A stretch of 53,819 nucleotides of DNA from Clostridia bacterium (lineage in GTDB: Bacteria > Bacillota > Clostridia > Oscillospirales > Acutalibacteraceae): assembly GCA_017537245.1 (NCBI GenBank), contig JAFYLD010000003.1:1-53819 (forward strand), read 5' to 3'. Position 1 is the first letter of the stretch. Each line of letters begins with the position of its first letter. Below the pieces are notes generated by a model that saw only the letters and a list, made by a program, of their open reading frames with translations, ran no database searches and was not told the DNA's origin. A program made the position numbers and the translations under genes. Below are positions 18,377-25,327 of this stretch, piece after piece.

Positions 18377-19267
18377 TTACTGCTTGTAACTGTCGTCACC
18401 GTACATATCCATTGCAGGATCAAGGTTTTTCATTTCTACGTATTCTTCAAGCGTAACACCGAGTTCTTTTATTTCTTTGGCGTAGTTTATACCAACAAAA
18501 CGCCAGTGCCAAGACTCGTAGATAACGCCTGTTACGTGTTGCTTATCCTTTGGATAACGAAGAATAAAGCCATAGTCTTGGGCGTTTTCGCACATCCAGG
18601 TGTACATTTCGGTGCTTTCAAAGGCGTCGCTCGCCATATTAAAGTCGGCGCAAATACCTGTGTTGTGTTCGCTAGTACCAGGACGCGCCACTACCGTTGC
18701 GGCCTTTGCCTCGTCACCGCCTACGCGATTAACCTGTTTTTGGAAAAGGTCGTTTTGTATAGCGTAGCTACGGAATGGTGACCAAACGCGCAAATCAACG
18801 CCGTCTGCCTGAGCCGCCGCTACCATCGCGGTAATATATGGGTAAACGTCCTTGTGTATTTGCGTTACGTAGTTGTTGTTGCGATATTTAGGGTCAATTT
18901 CTACCAAATAGTCGCGCACCTTAGTATCGTAATCATCGGGCAGGGCGTTTTGTCCGTTGATGAGAAGCAATCTACCAAAATTAGCGTCAAGCTCGACACC
19001 CGTTGGGGTGGTTATAATCTCGGGCTCTTGCGGTTCCTCCTCTTTTGAAGAGGTCACGTCGCTAGAGGTTGGCGCCTCCTCTGACGAAGGCTCGCTTACG
19101 TTACTTGAAACCGAAGTAATCTCTGACGAGTCCTCGTTTTCGGTAGGATCGTTTTGCGCTATTTTAAAAATAAGATAACCAAGCGCGCCAATTGCTACCA
19201 AAATTGCTACTAAAAGCGCTATAAATATTCTGCGGCGGATTATCGCCTTTCTTCTTCTACTGGTCAT
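18377..19267 (-). CDS. membrane-anchored D,D-carboxypeptidase, VanY/M15B family
   Basis: A 296-residue protein with a basic N-terminus, a transmembrane anchor (IFIALLVAILVAIGALGYLIF), a Ser/Glu-rich linker (residues ~40-85), and an extracellular VanY zinc-peptidase domain. The zinc motif SEHNTGICADF (SxHxxGxxxD) and the second motif ESWHWRFVG (ExxWH) are intact. The enzyme should remove the terminal D-Ala from peptidoglycan pentapeptides. Nothing around it suggests a vancomycin-resistance cluster, so a general wall-maturation role is more likely. Its ribosome site lies at the edge of an intergenic repeat that separates it from lepA. Confidence 0.92.
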   Translation of the reverse strand: MTSRRRKAIIRRRIFIALLVAILVAIGALGYLIFKIAQNDPTENEDSSEITSVSSNVSEPSSEEAPTSSDVTSSKEEEPQEPEIITTPTGVELDANFGRLLLINGQNALPDDYDTKVRDYLVEIDPKYRNNNYVTQIHKDVYPYITAMVAAAQADGVDLRVWSPFRSYAIQNDLFQKQVNRVGGDEAKAATVVARPGTSEHNTGICADFNMASDAFESTEMYTWMCENAQDYGFILRYPKDKQHVTGVIYESWHWRFVGINYAKEIKELGVTLEEYVEMKNLDPAMDMYGDDSYKQ

Positions 19268-19288
19268 AATTTAACCTCTTCCTTACGA

Positions 19289-19405
19289 GGCCACCTTACC
19301 ACATGGGGGCTGTCGCCGGTAGGCTACCGGGAGATATAATTTGTTTTATCAAAACTTTATCCCTCCACCGCTAAAGCGGTCCCCCTCCCTTTAGGCAAGG
19401 GAGGC
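19289..19405 (-). repeat. intergenic palindromic repeat, copy A (Clostridia type)
   Basis: In the minus orientation this element begins GCCTCCCTTGCCTAAAGGGAGG, continues through a small hairpin ACCGCTTTAGCGGT and GGAGGGAT, and ends with a second hairpin CCGGTAGCCTACCGG and CAGCCCCC. The same modules occur in plus orientation at 49069-49214. It fills the gap between lepA and the VanY-like gene; the folded transcript could act as a terminator or processing site. Confidence 0.75.
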
Positions 19406-19408
19406 AAT

Positions 19409-21214
19409 TTATTCATCAAGTTTAAGAACTGCCATAAATGCGTCCTTTGGTACCTCTACCGAGCCTAAGCGGCGCATCTTCTTTTTACCTTCTTTTTGCT
19501 TTTCAAGAAGTTTCTTTTTACGGGTAATATCACCGCCGTAGCATTTTGCCAATACGTCCTTGCGCATAGCCTTTACTGTTTCGCGAGCAATGATTTTACC
19601 GCCAACCGCTACCTGTACCGGTACCTCGAAAAGCTGACGAGGAATATAATCCTTTAGCTTTTCGGCAATTCGACGAGCGCGTGCGTACGCGTTTGAGTTA
19701 TGAACGATAAAGGATAACGCGTCAACCGTATCACCTGCGAGCATAACGTCTAGCTTTACAAGGTTAGACTTTTGATAACCTGCGGTTTCGTAGTCGTAGC
19801 TCGCGTAACCCTTTGTGCGGCTCTTTAGAGCGTCAAAAAAGTCGTAAACGATTTCACCCATTGGTAATACGTAGTGAATATCTACGCGGTCGCCCATATA
19901 GGTCATACCCTTGTAGTCGCCGCGACGTTCCTCACAAAGCTGCATTATAGTACCAACGTATTCGCTCGGCGAATAGATATGCACGTTTGCAACAGGCTCT
20001 AACGCCTCGGATATAACGGCAGGGTCAGGATAATTTGTAGGATTATCTACGTATATTGTTTCACCGTTTGTTAGTACAAATTCGTACTGTACGCTAGGAG
20101 CGGTGGTGATAATGTCAAGGTTATATTCACGCTCGAGTCGTTCTTCTAAAATTTCCATATGCAATAGTCCCAAGAAGCCGCAACGGAAACCAAAGCCAAG
20201 CGCTTGTGACGTTTCGGGTTCAAAGAGAAGTGACGCGTCGTTTAGCTGCAATTTTTCGAGCGCTTCGCGAAGGTCGGGGTACTTTGCGCCGTCGGCAGGA
20301 TAAATACCGCAGAACACAACGGGCTTTGCCGCGCGATAACCGGGTAACGCCTCGTCGGCAGGGGTGTTTACTAGTGTGATTGTATCACCAACACGCGCCT
20401 CGCTTACGGTCTTTATTGATGCGGCAAGATAACCAACCTCACCCGCCTCTAACGTGTCACACGTTTCATAACAGGTTGCGCGCTTGCGACCAAGCTCCAC
20501 AACGTCGAACTCGGCGCCTGTCGCCATCATCTTGATTTTGTCGCCCGCTTTAATCTTGCCCGATACAACGCGGAAGTAAACTATAACGCCCTTGTATGGG
20601 TCGTAGTATGAGTCAAATATAAGCGCTTTAAGCGGAGCCTCGCGGTCACCCTTTGGCGCGGGTACGCCGTCAACTATGGCCTCTAAAACCTGTTCTACGT
20701 TAATACCCGTTTTTGCCGAGATTAGCGGAGCCTCGTCGGCAGGAATACCGATAACGTCCTCTATCTCGTTCTTTATTCTATCAGGCTCGGCAGACGGTAG
20801 GTCGATTTTGTTTATAACAGGCAAAATCTCTAGTCCGTGGTCAACCGCCAAATATGTGTTAGCCAAGGTCTGCGCCTCTATACCCTGTGACGCGTCAACA
20901 ACAAGTATTGCGCCCTCGCAAGCCGCCAAGGAACGAGAAACCTCGTAATTAAAGTCAACGTGTCCCGGTGTGTCGATAAGATTTAGCTCGTATTCTTTGC
21001 CGTCTTTGGCAGTATAGTAAAGTGTTACCGCGTGAGCCTTAATGGTAATACCGCGCTCACGTTCCAGGTCCATACTGTCGAGTATTTGTTCTTCCATATC
21101 ACGCTCGGCTACCGATTGGGTAAGCTCTAAAAGACGGTCGGCAAGGGTTGACTTACCGTGGTCTATATGTGCTACAATGCAAAAATTTCTAATGTTTTCT
21201 AATGGAAATGACAA
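19409..21214 (-). CDS. lepA: elongation factor 4 (LepA)
   Basis: A ribosome-associated translational GTPase that aids 30S biogenesis and back-translocation. The protein has about 601 residues, the family norm. It shows [16 protein letters not shown] (G1), [13 protein letters not shown] (G2), [12 protein letters not shown] (G3), NKIDLPSA (G4) and SAKTG (G5), then EF-G-like domains and the LepA-specific C-terminal domain with the [20 protein letters not shown] ending. I choose TTG at 21214: AAGGAG lies nine bases upstream and the promoter start point is near 21249. An in-frame ATG at 21250 would be effectively leaderless and would add 12 atypical residues ([10 protein letters not shown]...). 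Confidence 0.96.
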   Translation of the reverse strand: MSFPLENIRNFCIVAHIDHGKSTLADRLLELTQSVAERDMEEQILDSMDLERERGITIKAHAVTLYYTAKDGKEYELNLIDTPGHVDFNYEVSRSLAACEGAILVVDASQGIEAQTLANTYLAVDHGLEILPVINKIDLPSAEPDRIKNEIEDVIGIPADEAPLISAKTGINVEQVLEAIVDGVPAPKGDREAPLKALIFDSYYDPYKGVIVYFRVVSGKIKAGDKIKMMATGAEFDVVELGRKRATCYETCDTLEAGEVGYLAASIKTVSEARVGDTITLVNTPADEALPGYRAAKPVVFCGIYPADGAKYPDLREALEKLQLNDASLLFEPETSQALGFGFRCGFLGLLHMEILEERLEREYNLDIITTAPSVQYEFVLTNGETIYVDNPTNYPDPAVISEALEPVANVHIYSPSEYVGTIMQLCEERRGDYKGMTYMGDRVDIHYVLPMGEIVYDFFDALKSRTKGYASYDYETAGYQKSNLVKLDVMLAGDTVDALSFIVHNSNAYARARRIAEKLKDYIPRQLFEVPVQVAVGGKIIARETVKAMRKDVLAKCYGGDITRKKKLLEKQKEGKKKMRRLGSVEVPKDAFMAVLKLDE

Positions 21215-21255
21215 GGCATATTTCTCCTTATAATAATTATAATTATACATAATGC

Positions 21256-21284
21256 ATTATAGCACGCGTGCACATTAAATGCAA
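21256..21284 (-). promoter_or_regulatory. lepA promoter
   Basis: On the minus strand TTGCAT (21284-21279) and a perfect TATAAT (21261-21256) are 17 bases apart, with a predicted start near 21249, about 35 bases before the TTG start of lepA. Because lepA has its own promoter downstream of a terminator, the RNA encoded upstream is an independent unit. Confidence 0.75.
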
Positions 21285-21331
21285 GAATAATAATATTAAT
21301 ATTATATAAACAAATTCAAAATTCCGAACGC

Positions 21332-21364
21332 AAAAAAGCCTTCGCAACGTAAAGCTGCGAAGGC
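21332..21364 (-). terminator. terminator of the four-repeat RNA
   Basis: On the minus strand a perfect 9-bp stem GCCTTCGCA/TGCGAAGGC with a 9-base loop is followed by six Ts. It closes the transcript starting near 21638. Confidence 0.9.
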
Positions 21365-21638
21365 ATAATTTAATATTAAGTTCTAACTATACATCGGACT
21401 CACCGTCTGTAAATTTTAGTTCCGAATAAAACTAATTAAACTTTCGGACTCATTCCTTTACACAAATTTTGTTTTGAGTTAAAAACTAACTAATCCTTTG
21501 GACTCAATCCTTTGTTAATTTATAGTTGTCAGGTTTACTTATCACCTGTACATTGGACTCACGCCTTTCAAATTATTTTTTTGAAATTTCTGGTGGAGTG
21601 TCCCTCATAGCGTTTTACCGCTCCTTTCTTTACTTTCC
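21332..21638 (-). ncRNA. unassigned ~307-nt RNA with four tandem TGAGTCC repeats
   Basis: A minus-strand transcription unit with consensus promoter and strong terminator but no sizeable reading frame. Its body contains four imperfect direct repeats. Each has an AAATT box, then about 8-12 variable bases, then a TGAGTCC core (plus-strand GGACTCA at 21396, 21446, 21500 and 21555; period 50, 54 and 55 bases), then a short AT-rich arm that often folds back (for example CAGGT...ACCTG after the first core and TCCGAA...TTCGGA around the third). The 5' part has AAAGGAG, a small AGCG/CGCT hairpin and an ATG with an 11-codon frame, then a TTTCAAA/TTTGAAA hairpin. I do not recognise an RNA family. It is not a lepA leader, because lepA has its own promoter past the terminator. 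Confidence 0.7.
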
Positions 21639-21644
21639 GTCTTT

Positions 21645-21673
21645 ATTATACTGAATTATGCACAACTTGTCAA
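21645..21673 (-). promoter_or_regulatory. perfect sigma-A promoter of the four-repeat RNA
   Basis: On the minus strand TTGACA (21673-21668) and TATAAT (21650-21645) are exactly 17 bases apart. Both hexamers match the consensus, which suggests strong constitutive transcription. Confidence 0.9.
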
Positions 21674-21763
21674 CAAAAACTGAATAACTTTTATACATTT
21701 TGTATAAAGAACTAAAAACTTTACCACCTTTTTGGAAGATTTCACAAAAGAAAAACAATTCTA

Positions 21764-21792
21764 TTGACTGAACGCAATTTTTGGGGTAAAAT
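21764..21792 (+). promoter_or_regulatory. promoter of the DUF1292 gene
   Basis: TTGACT and TAAAAT with a 17-base spacer; predicted start near 21799, followed by GGGAGGA and the ATG at 21827. It diverges from the promoter of the four-repeat RNA about 90 bases away. Confidence 0.75.
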
Positions 21793-21826
21793 ATATTTGT
21801 TAGCTTGCTTTTGGGAGGAATAGAAA

Positions 21827-22138
21827 ATGAGCGAAAACATTAAGAACGAAGAGTACAACCCAGACATAGTAACCCTTACCGATGACGAGGGCAAAGAATA
21901 TGTTTTTGAGGTTTTAGACGGTATCGAAACAGACGAGGCGCGTTATCTTGCGCTTTTGCCACAATACTCTGATCCACAGGCTATGCTTGACGATTCGGGC
22001 GAGCTCGTTATCGTTAAAGTTGGCGAAGAAGACGGCGAAGAATATTTCTACGAAATCGAAGATGACGACGAGTACGAAACAGTTGCCGACGCATTTGTTG
22101 ACAGACTACAAGACCTCTTTGAAATTGACGAGAAATAA
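21827..22138 (+). CDS. DUF1292 family protein (YrzB-like)
   Basis: A 103-residue, strongly acidic protein. The pattern TLTDDEGKEYVFEVLDGIE, RYLALLP and VIVKVGEEDGEEYFYEIEDDDEYETVADAF is characteristic of DUF1292, a widespread Firmicutes family of unknown function, often near yrrK/alaS in Bacilli. Here it stands alone with its own promoter and a GGGAGGA site seven bases before the ATG. The presumptive 6S RNA begins 11 bases after its stop. Confidence 0.88.
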   Translation: MSENIKNEEYNPDIVTLTDDEGKEYVFEVLDGIETDEARYLALLPQYSDPQAMLDDSGELVIVKVGEEDGEEYFYEIEDDDEYETVADAFVDRLQDLFEIDEK

Positions 22139-22149
22139 TTAAATTGCTA

Positions 22150-22344
22150 CGTTCTGCCTTGTGCGTGTATCCTGGCTTATATAACCCTACAAGATAACAA
22201 AAAGGGATTTCTGCTCAGGCGGTGGGCTTGCAGACCTCCCGCGGCGGTGCCGAGTTCGGAAGAAGGGAGCGCGAAACCGTTTGGCGAAAACCCACCTGAA
22301 CTTAAGATCAGGTTATCATCAAGCCGTTACGGCAAGGCGGAACG
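22150..22344 (+). ncRNA. ssrS: probable 6S RNA
   Basis: A ~195-nt region with no reading frame whose ends form a 12-bp closing stem (CGTTCTGCCTTG with CAAGGCGGAACG, one G-T pair). Inside are an interrupted stem (TGGCTT/AAGCCG), a long apical arm (GGTGGG/CCCACC), and on the 3' side an alternative hairpin CCTGA/TCAGG with an 8-base loop. This long rod with a central opening and a 3' bubble hairpin fits 6S RNA, which sequesters RNA polymerase sigma-A holoenzyme. The SRP RNA GGAA-loop signature, RNase P core and tmRNA ends are all absent. The family call rests on fold and length only. Confidence 0.55.
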
Positions 22345-22374
22345 AAAGAATTTAATAAATTGGCAAAAATTTTC

Positions 22375-22402
22375 TTGACTTATCGAAAAATTGCGATATA
22401 AT
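22375..22402 (+). promoter_or_regulatory. promoter of tRNA-Gln
   Basis: TTGACT and TATAAT with a 16-base spacer, predicted start near 22409, about 15 bases upstream of the tRNA 5' end. Confidence 0.75.
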
Positions 22403-22423
22403 ATGTATTGCTCAACTGAATAT

Positions 22424-22497
22424 TGGGGAATTGTGTAACGGTAGCACGACAGACTCTGACTCTGTTTGTTGGGGTTCGAATCCCTATTCCCCAGCCA
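22424..22497 (+). tRNA. tRNA-Gln (CTG)
   Basis: Complete cloverleaf: acceptor TGGGGAA/TTCCCCA, anticodon stem ACAGA/TCTGT with loop CTCTGAC (anticodon CTG, reads CAG), T-arm TGGGG-TTCGAAT-CCCTA, discriminator G and encoded CCA. The leading T-A first pair is typical of glutamine tRNAs. Confidence 0.93.
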
Positions 22498-22562
22498 AAA
22501 ATAAAACCACCCATTAGGGTGGTTTTTGTTTTTGGCTTTTTCGGGGAATAGGAGATTCGAAC
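22474..22562. repeat. 89-nt near-palindrome spanning tRNA-Gln 3' half and terminator
   Basis: Bases 22474-22512 (T-loop, acceptor 3' strand, CCA and the terminator's left stem) are complementary, with a few bulges, to 22517-22562. The right arm read in reverse complement is GTTCGAATCTCCTATTCCCC, almost the tRNA's own GTTCGAATCCCTATTCCCC. The centre is the ATTA loop of the terminator hairpin. An unprocessed transcript could pair the tRNA's 3' half with this downstream copy. Confidence 0.85.
22505..22533 (+). terminator. terminator after tRNA-Gln
   Basis: An 8-bp stem AACCACCC/GGGTGGTT with loop ATTA, followed by a T-rich tract TTTGTTTTT. It forms the tip of the larger palindrome. Confidence 0.85.
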
Positions 22563-22672
22563 AAGGCAGGAGCGTAGCGGAAGAAAACAGTCCTGTGGAC
22601 TGTTTTCGCTGCCGTGGGCAACGAGCGTACGCGAGGCGATAGGCGCGTTGCGCCGGGAGTATCCCGTTAAAA
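22563..22672. repeat. GC-rich cluster of short hairpins downstream of tRNA-Gln
   Basis: A non-coding segment more GC-rich than its surroundings. It carries a perfect 10-bp hairpin AAAACAGTCC/GGACTGTTTT (loop TGT) enclosed by AGCG/CGCT, the palindrome GCGTACGC, GGCGC-GTT-GCGCC, and CGGGA-GTA-TCCCG. No reading frame is evident. It abuts the inverted tRNA copy and looks like the remainder of a structured mobile or repetitive element. Confidence 0.6.
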
Positions 22673-22705
22673 CTATATTAGATGCACATCTTTACCGGGA
22701 AATCC

Positions 22706-24340
22706 TTACACCTCTATACACATTCCCTTTTTTCTCCCAAACAAATCCTTTTGTTCGTTTTGGGTTATTGCAAAAACTTTATTTTCACTATATAGTATTG
22801 CAAAATTAAAGTTGTTGCCAAGCGTTTCAGAAAGTTCTTGCTTAACTTTTTTATAAAGCGGATCTTTTATCTTGAGGCAGTCGGGTATATGCTTTTCGCC
22901 GCCGCAACAAAGCAGGTCGCAAACAATTTTTTCGCGCAAAATTTCGGGGTTACATTTATCTTTAAAATACTCAAAAAACCTTTGCGCATAAAGCGAAAGA
23001 CTGGTTTTGTTGCCGCTTGCCGCATTACCAAAATCATAAAACAAATCAAACGGCTCGATGCCTATTTGGTTTATTAAATAATCAAGACTTTGTAAAAATC
23101 TGCCGCTATTGTATAGTCGCTCGAGCGCGTCCTCGCAGTTTTTTAGCGCGGTGATTTCGCCCTCGGTAAGCCACGGCGTGCTCGTTACCTCGTAGGGCGG
23201 AGTATCGCTAAACTTGCAGGGGTATTTGTCGCTGTTTTCTCTCATATCCGAGCCGTAAAGCAGCTTTAAAAAGCCCATTTGTAACATGTGCGCGTGTAAA
23301 TTATAGCCGATATTAAAACTGTTTTTAAAGCTATTTATATCCTCGCCCGTAAGCCCTGCGATAAGGTCGATATGTATATGCATATTGCCAAATTCGAGCA
23401 GTTTTTTAATATTTTTTATAAGCTTTTTAGTATCGGTTTTGCGGTTTATGGTCTTTAACGTTTCCTCGTTAAAAGACTGCATACCGATTTCAAGCTGTAC
23501 CGAGCGGTAGGGCATTTCCTTTAATATAGCAAGCGTTTCCTCGCGCAAAATATCGCCCGCAATTTCAAAGTGAAAACACACGCCCTCGGGTATTTTTGCA
23601 CCGTAATTTTCTTTAATGAAAGCCAAAATCTCGTTTGCTCTATGGTAGTTTGCGTTAAAGGTGCGGTCAACAAATTTAACGGTCTTTGTGCCGCTATTTG
23701 CCAAAAGAATTATATTTTCTTTAACCATATCCATATCAAAAAATCGCAGCGGACTGCACCTGCCCGAAAGGCAAAAGGCGCAACGATATGGGCAACCGCG
23801 AGAGGTTTCGATATAGCAGATGCGGTCGCGAAGGCTATCAAAAAACTCCTTGCAATAAGGGTTGGGCGGAGTGGCGGTATATTCCTTTTCGGGAATTGTT
23901 ATAACGTCGTCACCACGATAAGAAAGACCGTCAACCGATTCAAAATCATCCTCACCGTTTATCGCGTCGACGAGTTTTGGAAAGTTAAATTCACCCTCGC
24001 CAGAAAGAACAAAGTCAACAAAATCGTACCTATTTAAAATATCGTGCGCTCGATAGGCAACCTCGGGACCGCCAAGGACTATTTTTGCGCCCGTTTTTTC
24101 TTTTATCTTTTTGCAAGCGTAGAGTGTTTGCTCAATATTCCAAATATAGCAAGAAAATCCGTAAAGGTCGCATTGTGGCAAAGACGCGATAAACTCGTCA
24201 AGATTTTGGTTTATCGTGCCCTCGCAAACGGTGGCGGTAACGTCGGTTTTGCAAAACTCCCTAACGCCTGCAAGCAAGCACCACGGCGAAAGCGACGCGT
24301 GAATATATTTAGAATTAAGACACGCTATTGCAATATTCAT
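22706..24340 (-). CDS. B12-binding/radical SAM protein, DUF4080-like
   Basis: A 544-residue protein. Residues 1-140 form a cobalamin-binding-type Rossmann domain (LNSKYIHASLSPWCLLAGV, then IVLGGPEV and VLSGEGEF). The radical SAM core follows with the cluster motif CPYRCAFC near residue 190, and a C-terminal DUF4080-type region after residue ~380. Such proteins open [4Fe-4S]-bound AdoMet to modify an unknown substrate, possibly a C-methylation. The ribosome site is GGTGGTGG before the ATG at 24340, and a TTGTAC-17-TATAAT promoter lies upstream. It appears monocistronic and diverges from the sugar isomerase-like gene. Confidence 0.82.
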   Translation of the reverse strand: MNIAIACLNSKYIHASLSPWCLLAGVREFCKTDVTATVCEGTINQNLDEFIASLPQCDLYGFSCYIWNIEQTLYACKKIKEKTGAKIVLGGPEVAYRAHDILNRYDFVDFVLSGEGEFNFPKLVDAINGEDDFESVDGLSYRGDDVITIPEKEYTATPPNPYCKEFFDSLRDRICYIETSRGCPYRCAFCLSGRCSPLRFFDMDMVKENIILLANSGTKTVKFVDRTFNANYHRANEILAFIKENYGAKIPEGVCFHFEIAGDILREETLAILKEMPYRSVQLEIGMQSFNEETLKTINRKTDTKKLIKNIKKLLEFGNMHIHIDLIAGLTGEDINSFKNSFNIGYNLHAHMLQMGFLKLLYGSDMRENSDKYPCKFSDTPPYEVTSTPWLTEGEITALKNCEDALERLYNSGRFLQSLDYLINQIGIEPFDLFYDFGNAASGNKTSLSLYAQRFFEYFKDKCNPEILREKIVCDLLCCGGEKHIPDCLKIKDPLYKKVKQELSETLGNNFNFAILYSENKVFAITQNEQKDLFGRKKGMCIEV

Positions 24341-24366
24341 TTTGCCACCACCTTTCGTTTTTTTAC

Positions 24367-24395
24367 ATTATACTATACCAAAACTTTTTGTACAA
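24367..24395 (-). promoter_or_regulatory. promoter of the radical SAM gene
   Basis: On the minus strand TTGTAC and TATAAT are spaced by 17 bases; predicted start near 24360, about 20 bases before the ATG. Confidence 0.7.
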
Positions 24396-24410
24396 TAATA
24401 AATAATGGTA

Positions 24411-24439
24411 TTGTTTATTAAATTTTATTGTGATACAAT
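24411..24439 (+). promoter_or_regulatory. promoter of the sugar isomerase/serine dehydratase operon
   Basis: TTGTTT and TACAAT with a 17-base spacer, ending 21 bases before the ATG at 24461. The predicted start lies ~15 bases before the ATG. It is arranged back to back with the radical SAM promoter. Confidence 0.6.
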
Positions 24440-24460
24440 GTGTAAAAAGGCGGTGCTTTT

Positions 24461-25318
24461 ATGAAAATATCTACCGAAATTGCCTCTGCGGCAAAAATTA
24501 TTGGTGAAGAAAAAACAATAGAGCTAGTTGCAAAAGCAGGCTTTGACGCTTGGGATTTTTCAATGTTTAGTATGTGCAAATACGATTGGGGTACCAAAAC
24601 CGTAAACCCTACCGACCATCCGCTATCGAGCGATAATTATCTTGCCTTTGCCCGCAGGTTAAAACAAATCGGCCTTGACAACGGTATTCATTGTAACCAG
24701 TCACACGCGCCGTTTCCGGTGTACTCAAAAGAGATTCGCTCTTATTTAAAGCGCGCTATCGAGTGCACAGCAGAAGCGGGTGGTAAGATTTGCGTAATAC
24801 ACCCCGACAACTTTAAAAGCGCCCAAGAAAATGCCGAAATGTATCTAGAACTTATTCCGTTTGCTAATGAATATGGTGTTAAAATCGCAACCGAAAATAT
24901 GTGGTGCTGGGACAAAGAAAAAGACCACTCTTGCTTTGCGGCCTGCGCTACGCCAAAAAGTTTTTGCGACCACGTGGACGCAGCAAATGGTATTGTCGCT
25001 TGCCTTGATATCGGTCACGCCGAAATGAAAGGCTCTGATACTACCGCGGTAGAGATGATAAAGGCTCTCGACCACCGCCTACAAGCGCTTCATATACACG
25101 ACAACGACAAATGGCACGATTCTCATCAGATTCCGTTTAGTATGGATATTGATTTTGTTCCTATTGTTAAGGCGCTAAAAGAGATTGATTACAAGGGCTA
25201 TTTCACGCTTGAAGTCGATCAATACCTTAAAAACCGCACTGCCGACAATATCTTTGACGGCATTAAAGAAATGGCCGACTCGGCTAAAAAATTAGTTCAA
25301 ATATACTCTGAAATTTAA
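24461..25318 (+). CDS. TIM-barrel sugar phosphate isomerase/epimerase-like protein
   Basis: A 285-residue protein of the xylose isomerase-like/AP-endonuclease 2 fold. Features are an early GFDAWDFSMF strand, CNQSHAPFPVY, ENMWCW, CLDIGHAEM with a metal-binding Asp and His, ALHIHDNDKWHDSHQIPF (second metal His and Asp) and YFTLEVDQYL (final metal Glu). These metal ligands are in the family order. Members isomerise or epimerise sugars, inositols or hydroxypyruvate; substrate cannot be told. The next gene starts nine bases later, so it is probably co-transcribed with the serine dehydratase. Confidence 0.85.
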   Translation: MKISTEIASAAKIIGEEKTIELVAKAGFDAWDFSMFSMCKYDWGTKTVNPTDHPLSSDNYLAFARRLKQIGLDNGIHCNQSHAPFPVYSKEIRSYLKRAIECTAEAGGKICVIHPDNFKSAQENAEMYLELIPFANEYGVKIATENMWCWDKEKDHSCFAACATPKSFCDHVDAANGIVACLDIGHAEMKGSDTTAVEMIKALDHRLQALHIHDNDKWHDSHQIPFSMDIDFVPIVKALKEIDYKGYFTLEVDQYLKNRTADNIFDGIKEMADSAKKLVQIYSEI

Positions 25319-25327
25319 GGTGAATTT

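Noticed and set aside
18377-19267. Vancomycin resistance locus
   Set aside because: The VanY-type peptidase is a general carboxypeptidase homologue; no vanHAX, vanRS or vanT-like genes are near it.
19406-19408. Insertion sequence or transposon remains near the repeats
   Set aside because: No transposase fragments or target-site duplications are visible around either repeat copy.
21214-21250. N-terminal extension of LepA from the ATG at 21250
   Set aside because: The predicted transcript starts at about that base, there is no ribosome site for it, and the added residues are unlike LepA; TTG at 21214 has AAGGAG at proper distance.
21380-21580. CRISPR array
   Set aside because: The repeat core is only about 7-12 bases, units are imperfect throughout, spacers are AT-rich and related to one another, and no cas genes are present.
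21214-21674. Type III toxin-antitoxin (ToxIN-like) array
   Set aside because: Promoter, tandem repeats and terminator resemble a ToxI antitoxin, but no ToxN-sized endoribonuclease gene follows; lepA lies downstream with its own promoter, and the period (~50-55) is longer than typical ToxI units.
22150-22344. SRP RNA, RNase P RNA or tmRNA
   Set aside because: The SRP GGAA-loop signature with its flanking bases, the RNase P conserved core and the tmRNA alanine-acceptor ends are all absent.
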